A stretch of 64,000 bases of DNA from Harmothoe impar (Eukaryota > Annelida > Polychaeta > Phyllodocida > Polynoidae), in contig OX381716.1 of assembly GCA_947462335.1 (NCBI GenBank), positions 8,442,861 to 8,506,860 on the forward strand. Reading direction: 5' to 3'. Below are positions 53,820 to 64,000 of this stretch, piece by piece; the stretch's first letter is position 1, and each line of letters starts with the position of its first letter. The position numbers and the translations under genes are program-made. A model generated the notes under the pieces. That model made no database searches and had not been told where the DNA came from. It was given only the letters and a program-made list of their open reading frames with translations.

Positions 53820-54041
53820 CTGTAAATTCCCAAGTACTACCCGCGGTTTGTGCGGGAACCAAACTCAGCTTTCAATTGATACCAGACATGCCTATACAGT
53901 GTGCGGGTTATACAAGGGTTTTTATCATTATAGTACAGTACTAAAATATGGATTTTCAGATCCAAAAACGGGTTATAGGATTCTCCTGAGTTGGGGGTGC
54001 GGGTTATACGTAAGATGCTGGTAGTACGTGGGATTCTACGG
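53820..54041. mobile_element. 222-bp TA-flanked MITE
   Basis: Ends CTGTAAATTCCCAAGTACTA / TAGTACGTGGGATTCTACGG, TA on both sides (53,818-53,819; 54,042-54,043). Internal inverted phrases acccgcggtttgtgcggg / gtgcgggttatac. Tc1/mariner-type MITE. Confidence 0.75.
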
Positions 54042-54043
54042 TA

Positions 54044-55045
54044 GTATGCAAGTCAGATTGCGAGTGTGCCTTATATGATCTGTGGTTTGTTGCATAGCAA
54101 ATAGCGATATCTTCAAAATATAACACTTATAAAACTGAAGATAAGCATACTATCTTCAAAACCAATCATTGTAAAATCATGAAATAAGAGTGCTACTGGT
54201 ATTTAGTGAGAATTACATTTGTAATGGTCACCAGATGGAGATCGTCATCATAGCATTTCTTAAATCGTAAGGCTAACACAATCGTTATTTATAGCTTGCA
54301 AAACCCCACTGGACAAAGTCAAGGTGCCGCTTATACACCTTATGTATGTAAACTACAGTACTGAATTAATCATTTTCTACCTGCTGTTACACAAGTCTCT
54401 ATGATTTGTCAAAATTGGAATTGCAGCTAATGTGAGTTTTCAAGTAGTAGTGATTGGACGGCCTCAGTCTTTGATATAATACTCCCGTGAAATATAATAT
54501 ATTACACATCATTGAATATTGGAATTATTCTGAGTATCTTCAATGCAGCGAAAATTGGCATTTGAAGTAATAGTCTAAGTTACAAGTACATCAGTGCTAT
54601 GTCTTTGGTTGGAGATCTTCAATTGTTGCGCTGACAGACAGTGGATCTAGAACAAGAGAGGGAAGCTCCCACTGTAACTGTGTGTCTCTCTCTGTCTGAC
54701 ATTTTGTTGTTGTGCATATCATATCCCCAAAGAAGAATATTTATTACAATTTGCAGGGATGGCTATCAATTTGTCTGCAGCAGTTTTCACACTCATTGTC
54801 ATTCCCTTGTACAGGTGTGCGACAAAGCAAGGGGATAGATGGCAATGAAAAGATTAATTCACGACATAAGATATAATTGCAATAAACCAGGGTGTGTCCT
54901 GTAGCATGTATTATGTGTAGGGCTCGCAGGGGCTATAATATAAATGAAGTATTTATTGCGTTAAGTACACAACAATTGCTTTGTAAATCATTCAATAGAT
55001 CGCTGTGGGGAACATGACTCTTAAGGTGACTATATCTAATAGTTT
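54044..55045. other. No convincing gene
   Basis: A 58-nt segment at 54,755-54,812 has an acceptor-like ttattacaatttgcag and a weak donor (CAG|GTGTGC), but its phase does not match the other exon candidates. Otherwise non-coding. Confidence 0.35.
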
Positions 55046-55049
55046 AGAC

Positions 55050-55205
55050 CCTAAATGAAATCTTCTTACACATTTAACAGTAACATGGAATATGACACAA
55101 GAACATCTTCAAAAATACTAAATTTTCTTTTCAAAAAACGTTCTTAAATTCTTGAGTTTTGACACGAGAATAACACAAGTTCCATTTGAGATATTTTTTA
55201 CAGGG
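55050..55205 (+). repeat. Family C repeat, right half
   Basis: From the acatggaatatgacacaaga phrase to gagatattttttacaggg. Confidence 0.6.
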
Positions 55206-55367
55206 CAACGTCATTCTCCCTCTTTAGAATACACTTTAAAATACCGTGGTCAGACCCCTTTGGATCCACTTTCTGATCTGTTACTACCTCCTTAATAACC
55301 CCCAACCTATAAGTATTTTTGCAGTATTCGGAACCCCTTATTGTAAAATTTAGAATTCGTTAAAATT

Positions 55368-55650
55368 ACCCTCTAAACAGAACTCAAGAATGACACAAGT
55401 TAGAAATGTTTGTACATCCCCGGAAATGCACAAGCTGTATACACAAAATAGATGCGGGAGATTCTCGGGAATAGTGAACGTTAATAGTGACATGTAAAAT
55501 GGAGACGTGTATTTCCTGAGTTTAATTGTGCAAATAACCAGAAAATATACAAGTACAATGAATTTCACGAGTTTCACTACAATAAATGACACAGAATATG
55601 ATGCAAGAATCACACAAGTTCTGCTTGAGATCTTGTTTGAAGGATAGATA
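55368..55650 (+). repeat. Family C repeat (near full length)
   Basis: From accctctaaacagaactcaa to gagatcttgtttgaagga, with a small internal deletion. Confidence 0.7.
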
Positions 55651-57215
55651 TACCCACTTTAATGGAAAGGAGAAAGTGGAAACTTGTAACTTTACTGCAG
55701 GCAAGCATACACCTGTGAATGCTTGTAATTCATAACACCGGTTGACATTTGTAAGCAATATCTACTTATCGGCAACGCTACACAGTGGGCAGGCTCGTTA
55801 ATTGGTAAGTAGATATGCCGCGTGGGTCTCAAATCACTCTCAAACTGTAAACACCTGAATAGAGGGGACAGCACACGTGAATCCTGACACTTCACATTGG
55901 CAGATTGCAGAGTTGTATCATACCTGTTGTGTATCAATTTCATCCCTCCGGCTGAAATGCATCTATACGAAGGTGTGTGGGTGTCAGTGATGCAAGGCAT
56001 ATGGCTCCTGCATCACAGAACCCCCTGTGTAGCTTACAGAAAGTTTTGGTGCTGGTTATACGTCAGTTAAGGCCCAGTCAAACTGGTCCTAAAATAGGGG
56101 AGACTGGAACCAAATTTTGCTACGGTTCCCGGAGCCGCAAATGCCAAACTCTTGCCATTTCAAATATCGTAGGATTTTGGCCTATTTCTTAAATGCAGCA
56201 CTATGTGTTCCTGGCGTAAGACAGGATAACAAGCCTTCAAGGTTCCACTGCTCAGAACTATGCCAGCACTATGCAAGACTATATCGATTTTGTCCCTGCA
56301 AAATCAGGTAGTTGATTTCCAATCTCAACAACTAGCCTCACCGGGGCTTTAGGCTTAAACACTAGATACTAATGATAAATACTGATATACTTTGTAAGAT
56401 GTAATTACAGTGGTAGAGAAGCCAAGCATATGATACTTCCACTGTTACTTTTAATGGGAAAGCAAAGGTCAATTACCAGGTTCTATATTAAGTTTCACTG
56501 ATCTTACTTCTCAAAGCTTCAGAGCAATACACTGTGTGAGGTGTCCTGTATCCTGTTACCCTTGTCAGGCCGACATAGGTCACATAAAGCTGCTTCAATG
56601 ACAATATATGATCTATCCGTGACATTAATATCGCGTTTACTGAAATTAAAACTGCTCAAAGAGTGACTATTAAAGAGTGACTTTAAGCAATACAAGTGGC
56701 AATGCTCCTGCATTGCTGTATGTGATGCATTCATGCACTAACCTCGCCCCTTTGTTAAAAATTAGGGGGCCATGGCCCCCCTCACCCCTTGTTCTGACAC
56801 CCAGGGTGTCTGCGACCCTAGCCAGTAGACTAACTTGTTCTGCAACGTGCATCATAGCGACAGGGCGTTAAGGCAATAGGCAGCTCTGTAAAGGGTTCAT
56901 ACTAGTAAAACTAGAAAGGAAAATATGCACCCAATAGGACCATACAAGTTGAACAAATAGAACTGAAAATTAACCCGGCATATAGAGAGTATCAAATGGA
57001 CAACTGCTATACAACAGAGCTGTATAAAACCCATGCGTCACCCAGGTGTTATCATTAGTAGGCATGTCCACAGTATCCAATAGCTTACTGTTATTAAACT
57101 CAACTGTATGAGCCATATGCATCACCCAGGTTCCCTGGCTAAACTATCCTTAGGCCAATAAAAAAAGTTTGTTTGACTTTCAGGTAACATGGGAAGAAAG
57201 TCTATGGTCTTTAAA
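55651..57215. other. No gene seen
   Basis: Non-coding. A family A-like tail around 56,690-56,890 (gatgcattcatgcactaacc, aaagggtt) is too decayed to bound. Confidence 0.35.
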
Positions 57216-57219
57216 GGGA

Positions 57220-57410
57220 ACCCTCCAAACAGAACTCAAGATTCATACAAGTTAGAATCGTTCCTATTTCCTAGTGAGCATTCCTAGTAAAATCTTCAAT
57301 GGTGACGTGTATTTCGCGTGCAAATAACCAAAAATTCCACAGGTAGAATGTAGACCTGTATTTCACGACTAAACAAATTAGTGAAAAAATTGACATACAG
57401 ATTCTTTTTT
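57220..57410 (+). repeat. Family C repeat, left part
   Basis: Starts aaccctccaaacagaactca and continues through gtgacgtgtatttcgcgtgc; truncated on the right. Confidence 0.65.
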
Positions 57411-57719
57411 TTGGCCATTTTATTGTGACACAACTCATTTTTAGGCCTCACCAAGATTCCCTGGTCATGTTATCATTTTCATTGCAATATGCAGGATCAT
57501 TTCACATCCAGCCGTTGTAGGTGAGCTACCTTAGTGAATATGAAACCATTATCCAATTGACCTTTCTGATGAGAACTGCAACCATATCCTTTCACCCTGA
57601 TTCTTGAAAGGCAGATTACTTTCTCCAATTTCACTTTTCTATTCATGTTATGAAACCGTATGCTTTACTAGGATGGAAAATATCCACTCTGAAATGAATG
57701 GGGAAACTGACCAGAGTTT

Positions 57720-57960
57720 ACTAATCTTGTGTTAAAACTTGAGAATTTTAGAACGTTTTCAGAACGTTTTTTGAATGGTTTTGGTAATTTTCCTTTGTCA
57801 TATCCCCCATCATTTCTTGTAGTGAAACTTGTGAAATATAGGTCTTCATTCTACTGTGGTTTTCCTTGTTATTTGCATGAGATCACTCAGTATTTATGAG
57901 AATCTCCAGTGTCTATCTTGTGCATATGTGTACATGTTTTTTGTGTATTTCCATGCCAGC
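57720..57960 (-). repeat. Family C repeat (reverse, partial)
   Basis: Contains acttgagaattttagaacgt, cttgtagtgaaacttgtgaa and atctccagtgtctatcttgt in reverse family order. Confidence 0.65.
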
Positions 57961-58489
57961 AAACCTGACCAAGGTTAAAGCCTAGGGGTCAGAGGCACAT
58001 TTCTCAAGTTAAATATTAACTGCCATTTGGACAAATACCCCTATGACTAACCTTGAATAGCCACTAAATGCTCAGCGCTGGAGCAGATATTATCTGTATA
58101 GAGTGGTGAGGACTAAGATGCCTGGAGGCAAGAAGTAAATGTATGATAGGTAACTGGTAGAGGGTCTTACGTGGAAGTGGCGCCTGGGGGCTTGGCATTA
58201 ATCCATGCAGGAGGATTAAGCCTGTAAGGGCCGCACAGTGCATTAAGGTTGGTGAATAATCTTCACTCAAAAGCCAAAGGAACCAATATGATTTCTGCTC
58301 AAGGTAGCTTATATTATTTAGAAATGGAAAATGAAAAGAAAAAAAAAGAAGGGCTGGGGCAAAGCTACTTTTTATCAAGGATTTTGAAGAAAAAAAAATT
58401 ATAGCTTACACACATGTATCTGCCTATATGACATTAGCCCTTCTGATGTATTTAAGAATTTTGATTCTGAGTTAGTACTGGACAACCTT

Positions 58490-58676
58490 AATGGAATATG
58501 CCCTCTGTCATCATGAGGCATGAGTGCAGCCTTGGCCTGGAACCTGGGTTGATACACTCCCTAAGTGTGGGCATGATGCGTGGATGCCGACCAGTGAGTT
58601 GCTCACTGGGATAACTACCCCTTGTTGCATTTATGCTTCACAACAAGCATTAAAGCAGTATGCTGCCCTTACAGGG
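58490..58676 (-). mobile_element. piggyBac-like MITE, family A
   Basis: Ends gctgcccttacaggg before TTAA (58,677-58,680). Core phrases ctctgtcatcatgaggcatg and gtgagttgctcactggg. Confidence 0.65.
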
Positions 58677-58846
58677 TTAAGCTAAAGCCATCAGACTTTA
58701 GACCCCGAGGGGATTAAACATTGAGTGCCTGGGAAGATAGTATGCTTACCTAGTGATGTCAGGTGACATAATCCTAAATACATGGAACGTTGTAACAAGA
58801 ACCTGGGTGACATCTTTTAGTTAACAAACCAGCCCTTTATCTGTAA

Positions 58847-59076
58847 AGGGAGTATTCGACTGGCATCGGTCGGCCGGAACACACTCATCCGATGAAAGTC
58901 TTTAATGTAAAAACTTAAACAAGTATTCCAAGTTGGTCGGCCAAAAGTTTGTCATTTGATAAAAGTCTATAATGTTAGACTTATGGGAGAATCTCATCAG
59001 TGGAATACTCTCTTTATGGGTAAATCTCACACAATGGACAAAATTATGCCCGATTCCATGAATGAAATACTCCCTT
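58847..59076. mobile_element. Probable MITE with AAGGGAGTATT ends
   Basis: Ends aagggagtattcgac / gaatgaaatactccctt are inverted. Internal ggtcggcc and gtctataatgttagac repeats support folding. Exact boundaries are uncertain. Confidence 0.5.
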
Positions 59077-59099
59077 AAGAAAAGCCCTTTACAGCTGGT

Positions 59100-60950
59100 T
59101 TTGAGTGAATATCAACATAAACAAGTGATGTGGTCATTTTTATCATTTTCATGAATGGCACCGATTTTCCACAGATTAAAATATATTCTAGGCAATCAAT
59201 AAATCATGTGGCGGTATTAGTGAACATGCAGAGTGAATTTAATAACTGTCACATGGTGACAAGTGTCGCATGTTCTCTCATTAGGAAGGTTTGCAGCAGT
59301 TTGTGGCTGGTGTTATTCCATACTGACACTATTATGTATACATATGGATTTAAAACAGCAATGCCCATACATAAATTTGAATCCTGAACTTGACTTATAT
59401 TTTCCCTGTCCCTTGCAGACAAACCAGCACTCTTTATATAGTCCAAATTTCTCATTAATGCACAAAATATGATGGTACTACTTTGTAGTACCAAGGGACT
59501 GGGTGCGTAGGAATATGCACATAGACAGCTGAGTTGCCCAGAACAAATATTAAGCAATGTTAGCTGACAGACTTTATGCAAATCTACAGTTCAACCTGGA
59601 AGCTCTTTCAGAATGGATTCATCAATTTTTAGAATCGAAGGTCTGCTATAAACCCTACATGAAAAATAATGTGCACAAACTGTTGGTGTGTTCTGAAGGG
59701 TACCAAGACTGTATACTGTACAGACTGCCCTGCCTGTTACACAGAAACTAAGCTGTGCTGGGCCTCCCTGTGGGGAAATGACAGTGCCCGTCTCACCGTC
59801 TCCTGAGTCTGTCACTACATGCTACTTACTTTTTAATTATCCTGTGGGATAGTAGGCATATATTTGTCACTTGGTCTGTTCATTATCGCAAATATGGAAG
59901 TACTATCAAACTTTTTCATAATTACATCATGGGAAAATTATATAGTGTCACCCCAGGTATTGTATGCTCTACAGCAGGGGCTTTTCCCGGAAAACATCAA
60001 TCATGAAAGATGTAATTTCTCCTTTGAATCTGCGTTCAAATTTCAGAGCTCATGATTAAGTTTATTCTTACTGAATAGTGACATTACAGGATATCAATGA
60101 AGAAAATGTGATTGGGAAAGGATTGCTTTTATACAGCAGTAGAGGGCACAGAAAATAGATCAATATATGTTGAGTCGCCAAAGGCTGTAGGGGGCACTGT
60201 GTGCAGAATAGGCGTCCATTTTGTTGGGGGACGTAAGGCATTAAGTTTGGTATGACAAACCCCCTGAATATCACTGATGCCAGCTAAAAAGAGTAGAGTT
60301 AGGCTCCTAGACTGATCAAGATAAATATATATTCACCAATTCATCTGAGTAGGGGGAGGGTGCAACTGTACCCAAGTCTAGGCACAAACCGCAAGATGGG
60401 CACCACAGGCTAAAGCAGTAGCTTTCAAATCTAGGAATTTGGCTGTTGTTTTGGTTTTGGTACCTACTTTCAATAATTGTTTAGTAAATGCCTCCCATTC
60501 CTTCTAACTTCTGATTTTTTCTTTAGTCCTTATCTATAATTAGCCAGTCCTGTAAGATCATTTACCAGCCGCAAGATAATTTACTGCTTCGTGCACACTT
60601 CATCATTATGCAATCCTGGATCATATCAAGCCTTCAGTGGTATTTCAACCATGGGAGTGAGACAGTATTGCGTTATTAACGCCATTTTTTAACTGTCATA
60701 TTTAAGGAAAAATCTTCATTTGAATACTTTTTACTGGTACATAGCGCTCTCATTGTCCATACAAATGGGCACCAGACAAACAAAAAATACAAAAAGCAGA
60801 GATAAATATCCCTTAAAGGTTGAAGCCCAACCCCCAAAGTCTACCTAATAGCTTCAAGAAACTCATGAAAGCAGCCCTGGCTTTTCACATTTCAAGTCAG
60901 ATCAGATTTGCCTCAGTCAGCAAAAGACCCTGCTCAAGGATGCAACATTT
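59100..60950. other. No convincing gene
   Basis: An excellent acceptor-like tract (tattttccctgtcccttgcag) ends at 59,419, but the frames after it close within 17 codons without a donor. Otherwise non-coding. Confidence 0.35.
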
Positions 60951-60953
60951 TAA

Positions 60954-61336
60954 CCCTTTAATACGCTTAATACGCAATGCCATTTTTTTGTCACGTTCCT
61001 TGGAGTCCATTTGCAGAGCTTATACCACTGAGGGAATGGCATCATTAGAGGACATAGTATGCACCTCTATGGCATTATGCATGATTGAATGCCTGTGTTG
61101 ATGGTAGATGTTTAAGGCATTATGCCATCCTCTAAGGGTGAATGGAATCCAGTTGACCTTTCAAGGATGGATGTCCGGCGAATAACTCGCCAGTGTTGCC
61201 TAAGTGTAGCCTACCCTTTGGAAGTGTCTCAACCCTCTAGGGTCGGCATGATTCCTAGATGCAGTACTGGTGAGTTACTCGGCAGGGCTGTATTCATGTA
61301 TCATGACGACCAAGGGCATGGTGCATTAATACATTA
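60954..61336 (+). mobile_element. piggyBac-like MITE, family A (two overlapping or duplicated cores)
   Basis: Starts after TTAA (60,950-60,953) with CCCTTTAATACGC. A complete-looking right end occurs at about 61,120-61,138 (gccatcctctaagggtga), followed by a second core (gaataactcgccagtgttgc ... tcatgtatcatgacgaccaa). Confidence 0.65.
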
Positions 61337-63155
61337 GAATTAGTAATTTCTTCATGAGATATTTGATGTGGTCAATGTTAGGCATAATGATGCATTAGAA
61401 GGAGGGATGGGTTCGATACATGTATGACATATTGTAGCCTATTGCTTGTTTTTGGTTATTAAGTAAGGGGGGTAAAAAAAGGCTTGACCCCTCATTGCAG
61501 AAAAAGGAGGGAGTTAGGCGGCAGACACAATGATCATGCATCAGTCAAGAAATAAAATATTAAATATATCAACTCATATTTGGAATAATAAACAGGCCCT
61601 ATCAAATTTGATAATACCTCTTGCTATCAACAACAAGTCATCTTACATCTCAATCTCAACTAAAACGCTCACATTTCATATATCAAGTCCCTCCAGGGAT
61701 ATGAAAATAGTTATACAAGATAATAATTTTATTTTACACAACTTTTTATATATATTGTATGGCTGTTTTGTACGGTAAAAATGTAGCTCAATTTTCTATG
61801 CTGTATAGCTATGAAACCTCATCCTCCTGTGGCACTATGTCCCACAGTTAAGATAGGCCCTCTCAGATTACTGTGGGGGTTGTCCAACAGGAAGAGCACC
61901 CACTGCTTGCCTGAGGGCTGCCTGTAAACCATGTTTTTGAAGGACCAGATCTGAAAGTAGCATTCCCCTTGTATGGTTCTCAGATCTTTTCAGCATATAA
62001 CTTAATCATAAACGACTTGTTATGAAAGTATGTTTGTTTAAAAAAACACTTCAGCTGATATATCTCTTTATCCTCACCTTGACCCTGCTGAGATTTGTTG
62101 ACAGATGTTTTGTGCCGGTATGCCTCCTTTAATATGAATAAAGAGATATCTAGATACATTTATTCTTTACCATGAAATGAATTCTTATTTGCATCAGAGA
62201 TTCTGTAGTGAGATAGAGCCCGATGCCTTGATGTCTGATGCTTACTATACTGTGATAACAGTGTCTCATATCCAAAGCAAAGATCTATGCTACCTTTGAG
62301 GAGTAAATGCAAAGGCTATTCCAGATTCAGAAGTATCTACAAAATACAGAATGTGATAGGGGTATCTCTGTGATACAATCCTGAAGAACTTGCATAATAC
62401 ACTCCTGAAAAGCCTAGCCAGAGCAGGATAAATGCACTATACCAACTGAGAGCATAGAGCATCAACGCACTTTGCAGCAATTACGAGGGCTGAGGGTTGT
62501 GCACCTAACTAATCTAATAGTATTGTAATTTCCCTAAGAGCTGTTGTTCAAACCAGATATAAATGCCAAATGTCCAGGCTCTCTAAGAGGCTGCAGCCTG
62601 AGGCAGCCTCATCAGGGTAATATGGCTGCCTCTAAATGATGATGACATCAAATCTATGGTAATTACGTCAGGCACATGGCAGGATGTAATTATTGTCTGT
62701 ACAAATTACAGAGTGCTACACCGGTCATCTGGTTGTTAGGTTGTCATAGTATCTCAGGTTGTTAGAGAACAATTAGGATATTTTGAGAAAATGTTAATGC
62801 CAAGTGTTGGATGTATGCTGTCTTCAAATACTACTTGATTGTTAGGAACCCATAATTGTATTGTCTCATGTTCACATCACATCTAAATCTATTCAGCAAA
62901 TCTTACTCAGGAAATATATTTATACTATAGTTTTGAAAATCAATATTTCCTTAAGTGGATTGAATAGCATTAAAACAAGTCTTGCAAATATTATATATTT
63001 TCAGAGAAATATATAGACATATTTAAGTAAACTTGTATCTAAGAATTATAAGAGATGCCAAACAGACATGATAGTGTATCTGAAAACATGCACATCTTAC
63101 TACAGATTGGATATTTTCATCTCATACTGATATTTTCTCTTTTTTCTCTTTTCAG
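61337..63155. other. No gene seen; upstream intron of the 63.16-kb exon
   Basis: AT-rich and non-coding with no recognised repeat. It ends in a long pyrimidine tract (ttttctcttttttctctttt) leading into the exon acceptor. Confidence 0.5.
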
Positions 63156-63256
63156 GCTATATATGTGTTGCTGACCATTCACAGAATCTGAATTACCTCA
63201 GGGCAACATTGCAGACTAGAGCAGACAAGCTAGGAATATTGGTGATCCCTAATTAA
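63156..63256 (+). CDS. Likely terminal coding exon of a host gene (product unknown)
   Basis: A textbook acceptor (ttctcttttttctcttttcag) ends at 63,155. With two bases completing a split codon, the frame encodes about 32 residues, starting YICVADHSQNLNYL, and stops at TAA 63,254-63,256. The other two frames close early. The short, amphipathic, protein-like end (LQTRADKLGILVIPN) gives no family assignment. Entry is phase 1, which matches the donor at 26,209. The sequence after the stop is taken as 3' UTR, but no clear AATAAA is seen within 150 bp. Confidence 0.6.
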
Positions 63257-64000
63257 TGTCTGGTACAAAACGAGCAAACTTTGATGTCAAAGCGATAGCA
63301 TTTGAAACGACAGCAGATGTTTGACTAAAGTGTCTTCGTCATGCCACCACGACAAAAATAACACAAAGAGGCCATCTGTTACAAAGAGGGCCATATTGAA
63401 TGCCCAGAGCTGCCCTGAGAGTCCACCGGATACACACACTGTGCTGCGTCTCGTCTTCTCACGTCAATATCACGTGACCACCACATGACCGGATGTTGTA
63501 ACCCAGCCTGGTGCATCCTGGGATGGTTTGATGGAGGCTGTGCTCTGCCGCAGCCATCTTTGATTCTGATCAACCAAGTGGAGGGACTCCTGCCAGCGTG
63601 AGTCAAGTAGATTTGGCTCATTTAGAGAGTGTGCTCTTATGGTGCTGGCCTAATGGGGCAGGACTGGACTCTGCTGGAGGCTTGCCATTAAGGCAGCAGG
63701 AATCCTGCCTCCTACTGTCGTCTTCTACTCATCCCACCTCAAACCCCACGCCCACACCGCCTGCTCTTCTTCTACTACGCCCCAATAGGGAACTCCCTCC
63801 TAACTCATACCCCATATAGGGACCATTATCAGGACCATAATAGTCCCAAGCAAACTATAAAACACCTGTTTTATAGTTGAGTATGTGTAGAGTTCCCCTG
63901 TGGCTCTGCTTTCCCCCCACTTGTCCCGTGTGGTGACCAGCACCAGTTACAAAAGCTGAGACCAACAAAGCACCATTTTCATTTCCTGTCACATCCGCGG
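63257..64000. other. Possible 3' UTR and downstream DNA
   Basis: No recognised gene. An E-box-type atcacgtgacc occurs at 63,471. Composition is more GC-rich than the preceding 2 kb. Confidence 0.35.

Noticed and set aside
54755..54812. Possible 58-nt exon (frame MAINLSAAVFTLIVIPLYR)
   Set aside because: The acceptor is fair but the donor (GTGTGC) is weak, and the phase does not fit the flanking candidates.
59398..59472. Possible exon after a strong acceptor-like tract (tccctgtcccttgcag)
   Set aside because: All frames close within about 17 codons and there is no donor or recognisable peptide.

Overview
The window is animal (metazoan) nuclear DNA of moderate GC. It has canonical GT/AG splice-site pairs, a tRNA-derived repeat, many short non-autonomous DNA transposons (MITEs), microsatellites, tandem satellites and no bacterial gene organisation. 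A non-vertebrate animal is most likely. Amphioxus would suit the MITE density and the death-domain cargo, but the sequence alone does not prove a species.

Layout. 1-3,400: AT-rich intergenic DNA with three MITE copies. 3,400-12,400: a complex tandem-repeat block. It starts with a possible first exon (3,657-3,737), continues as a 605-bp satellite of about eight copies (4,738-10,027), then a 60-bp minisatellite, a ~1.18-kb tandem unit carrying a repeated exon-like E/R-rich segment, and a ~22-bp minisatellite. 12,400-40,700: repeat-rich DNA that looks intronic or intergenic, with several MITE families (some nested), a long inverted repeat pair (17.6-19.3 kb against 35.7-37.1 kb), a direct duplication (22.9-25.6 kb), a CTCACTCC-type satellite (31.1-31.9 kb) and two plausible host exons (19,665-19,730; 26,039-26,208). 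50,250-63,150: more of the same MITE families. A plausible terminal coding exon lies at 63,156-63,256. The three exon candidates are all on the + strand and have compatible splice phases. They could belong to one host gene whose ~37-kb intron contains the element described next.

The centrepiece is a 9,501-bp virus-like transposon at 40,736-50,236. It has 5'-AG termini, long terminal inverted repeats (TIRs; about 1.1 kb left, 0.56 kb right) and a 6-bp target-site duplication (CCTTAA). These are the hallmarks of Polinton/Maverick elements. It carries (i) a leftward gene for a protein with two tandem death-domain-like repeats; (ii) a divergent rightward gene for a nuclear, Ser/Ala-rich protein whose C-terminus looks like one or two PC4-type single-stranded-DNA-binding domains, with a frame change at a G run; and (iii) a protein-primed family-B DNA polymerase gene with N-terminal zinc fingers, interrupted by a frameshift and three stops. 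No integrase, packaging ATPase, protease or capsid gene is visible, although both ends are present. The element is therefore either an internally deleted Polinton or a compact satellite-like lineage that relied on proteins supplied in trans. The outer TIRs are arrays of CCAAT, CACGTG, CCGGAAGT and TGACGTCA motifs.

The element sits inside an older piggyBac-like MITE (TTAA target, CCCTTTAAGG ends). Another copy of that MITE, at 52.0 kb, preserves the unoccupied target site, so the insertion boundaries and 6-bp duplication can be read directly. Repeat boundaries are given to within about 10-30 bases unless a target-site duplication fixes them.
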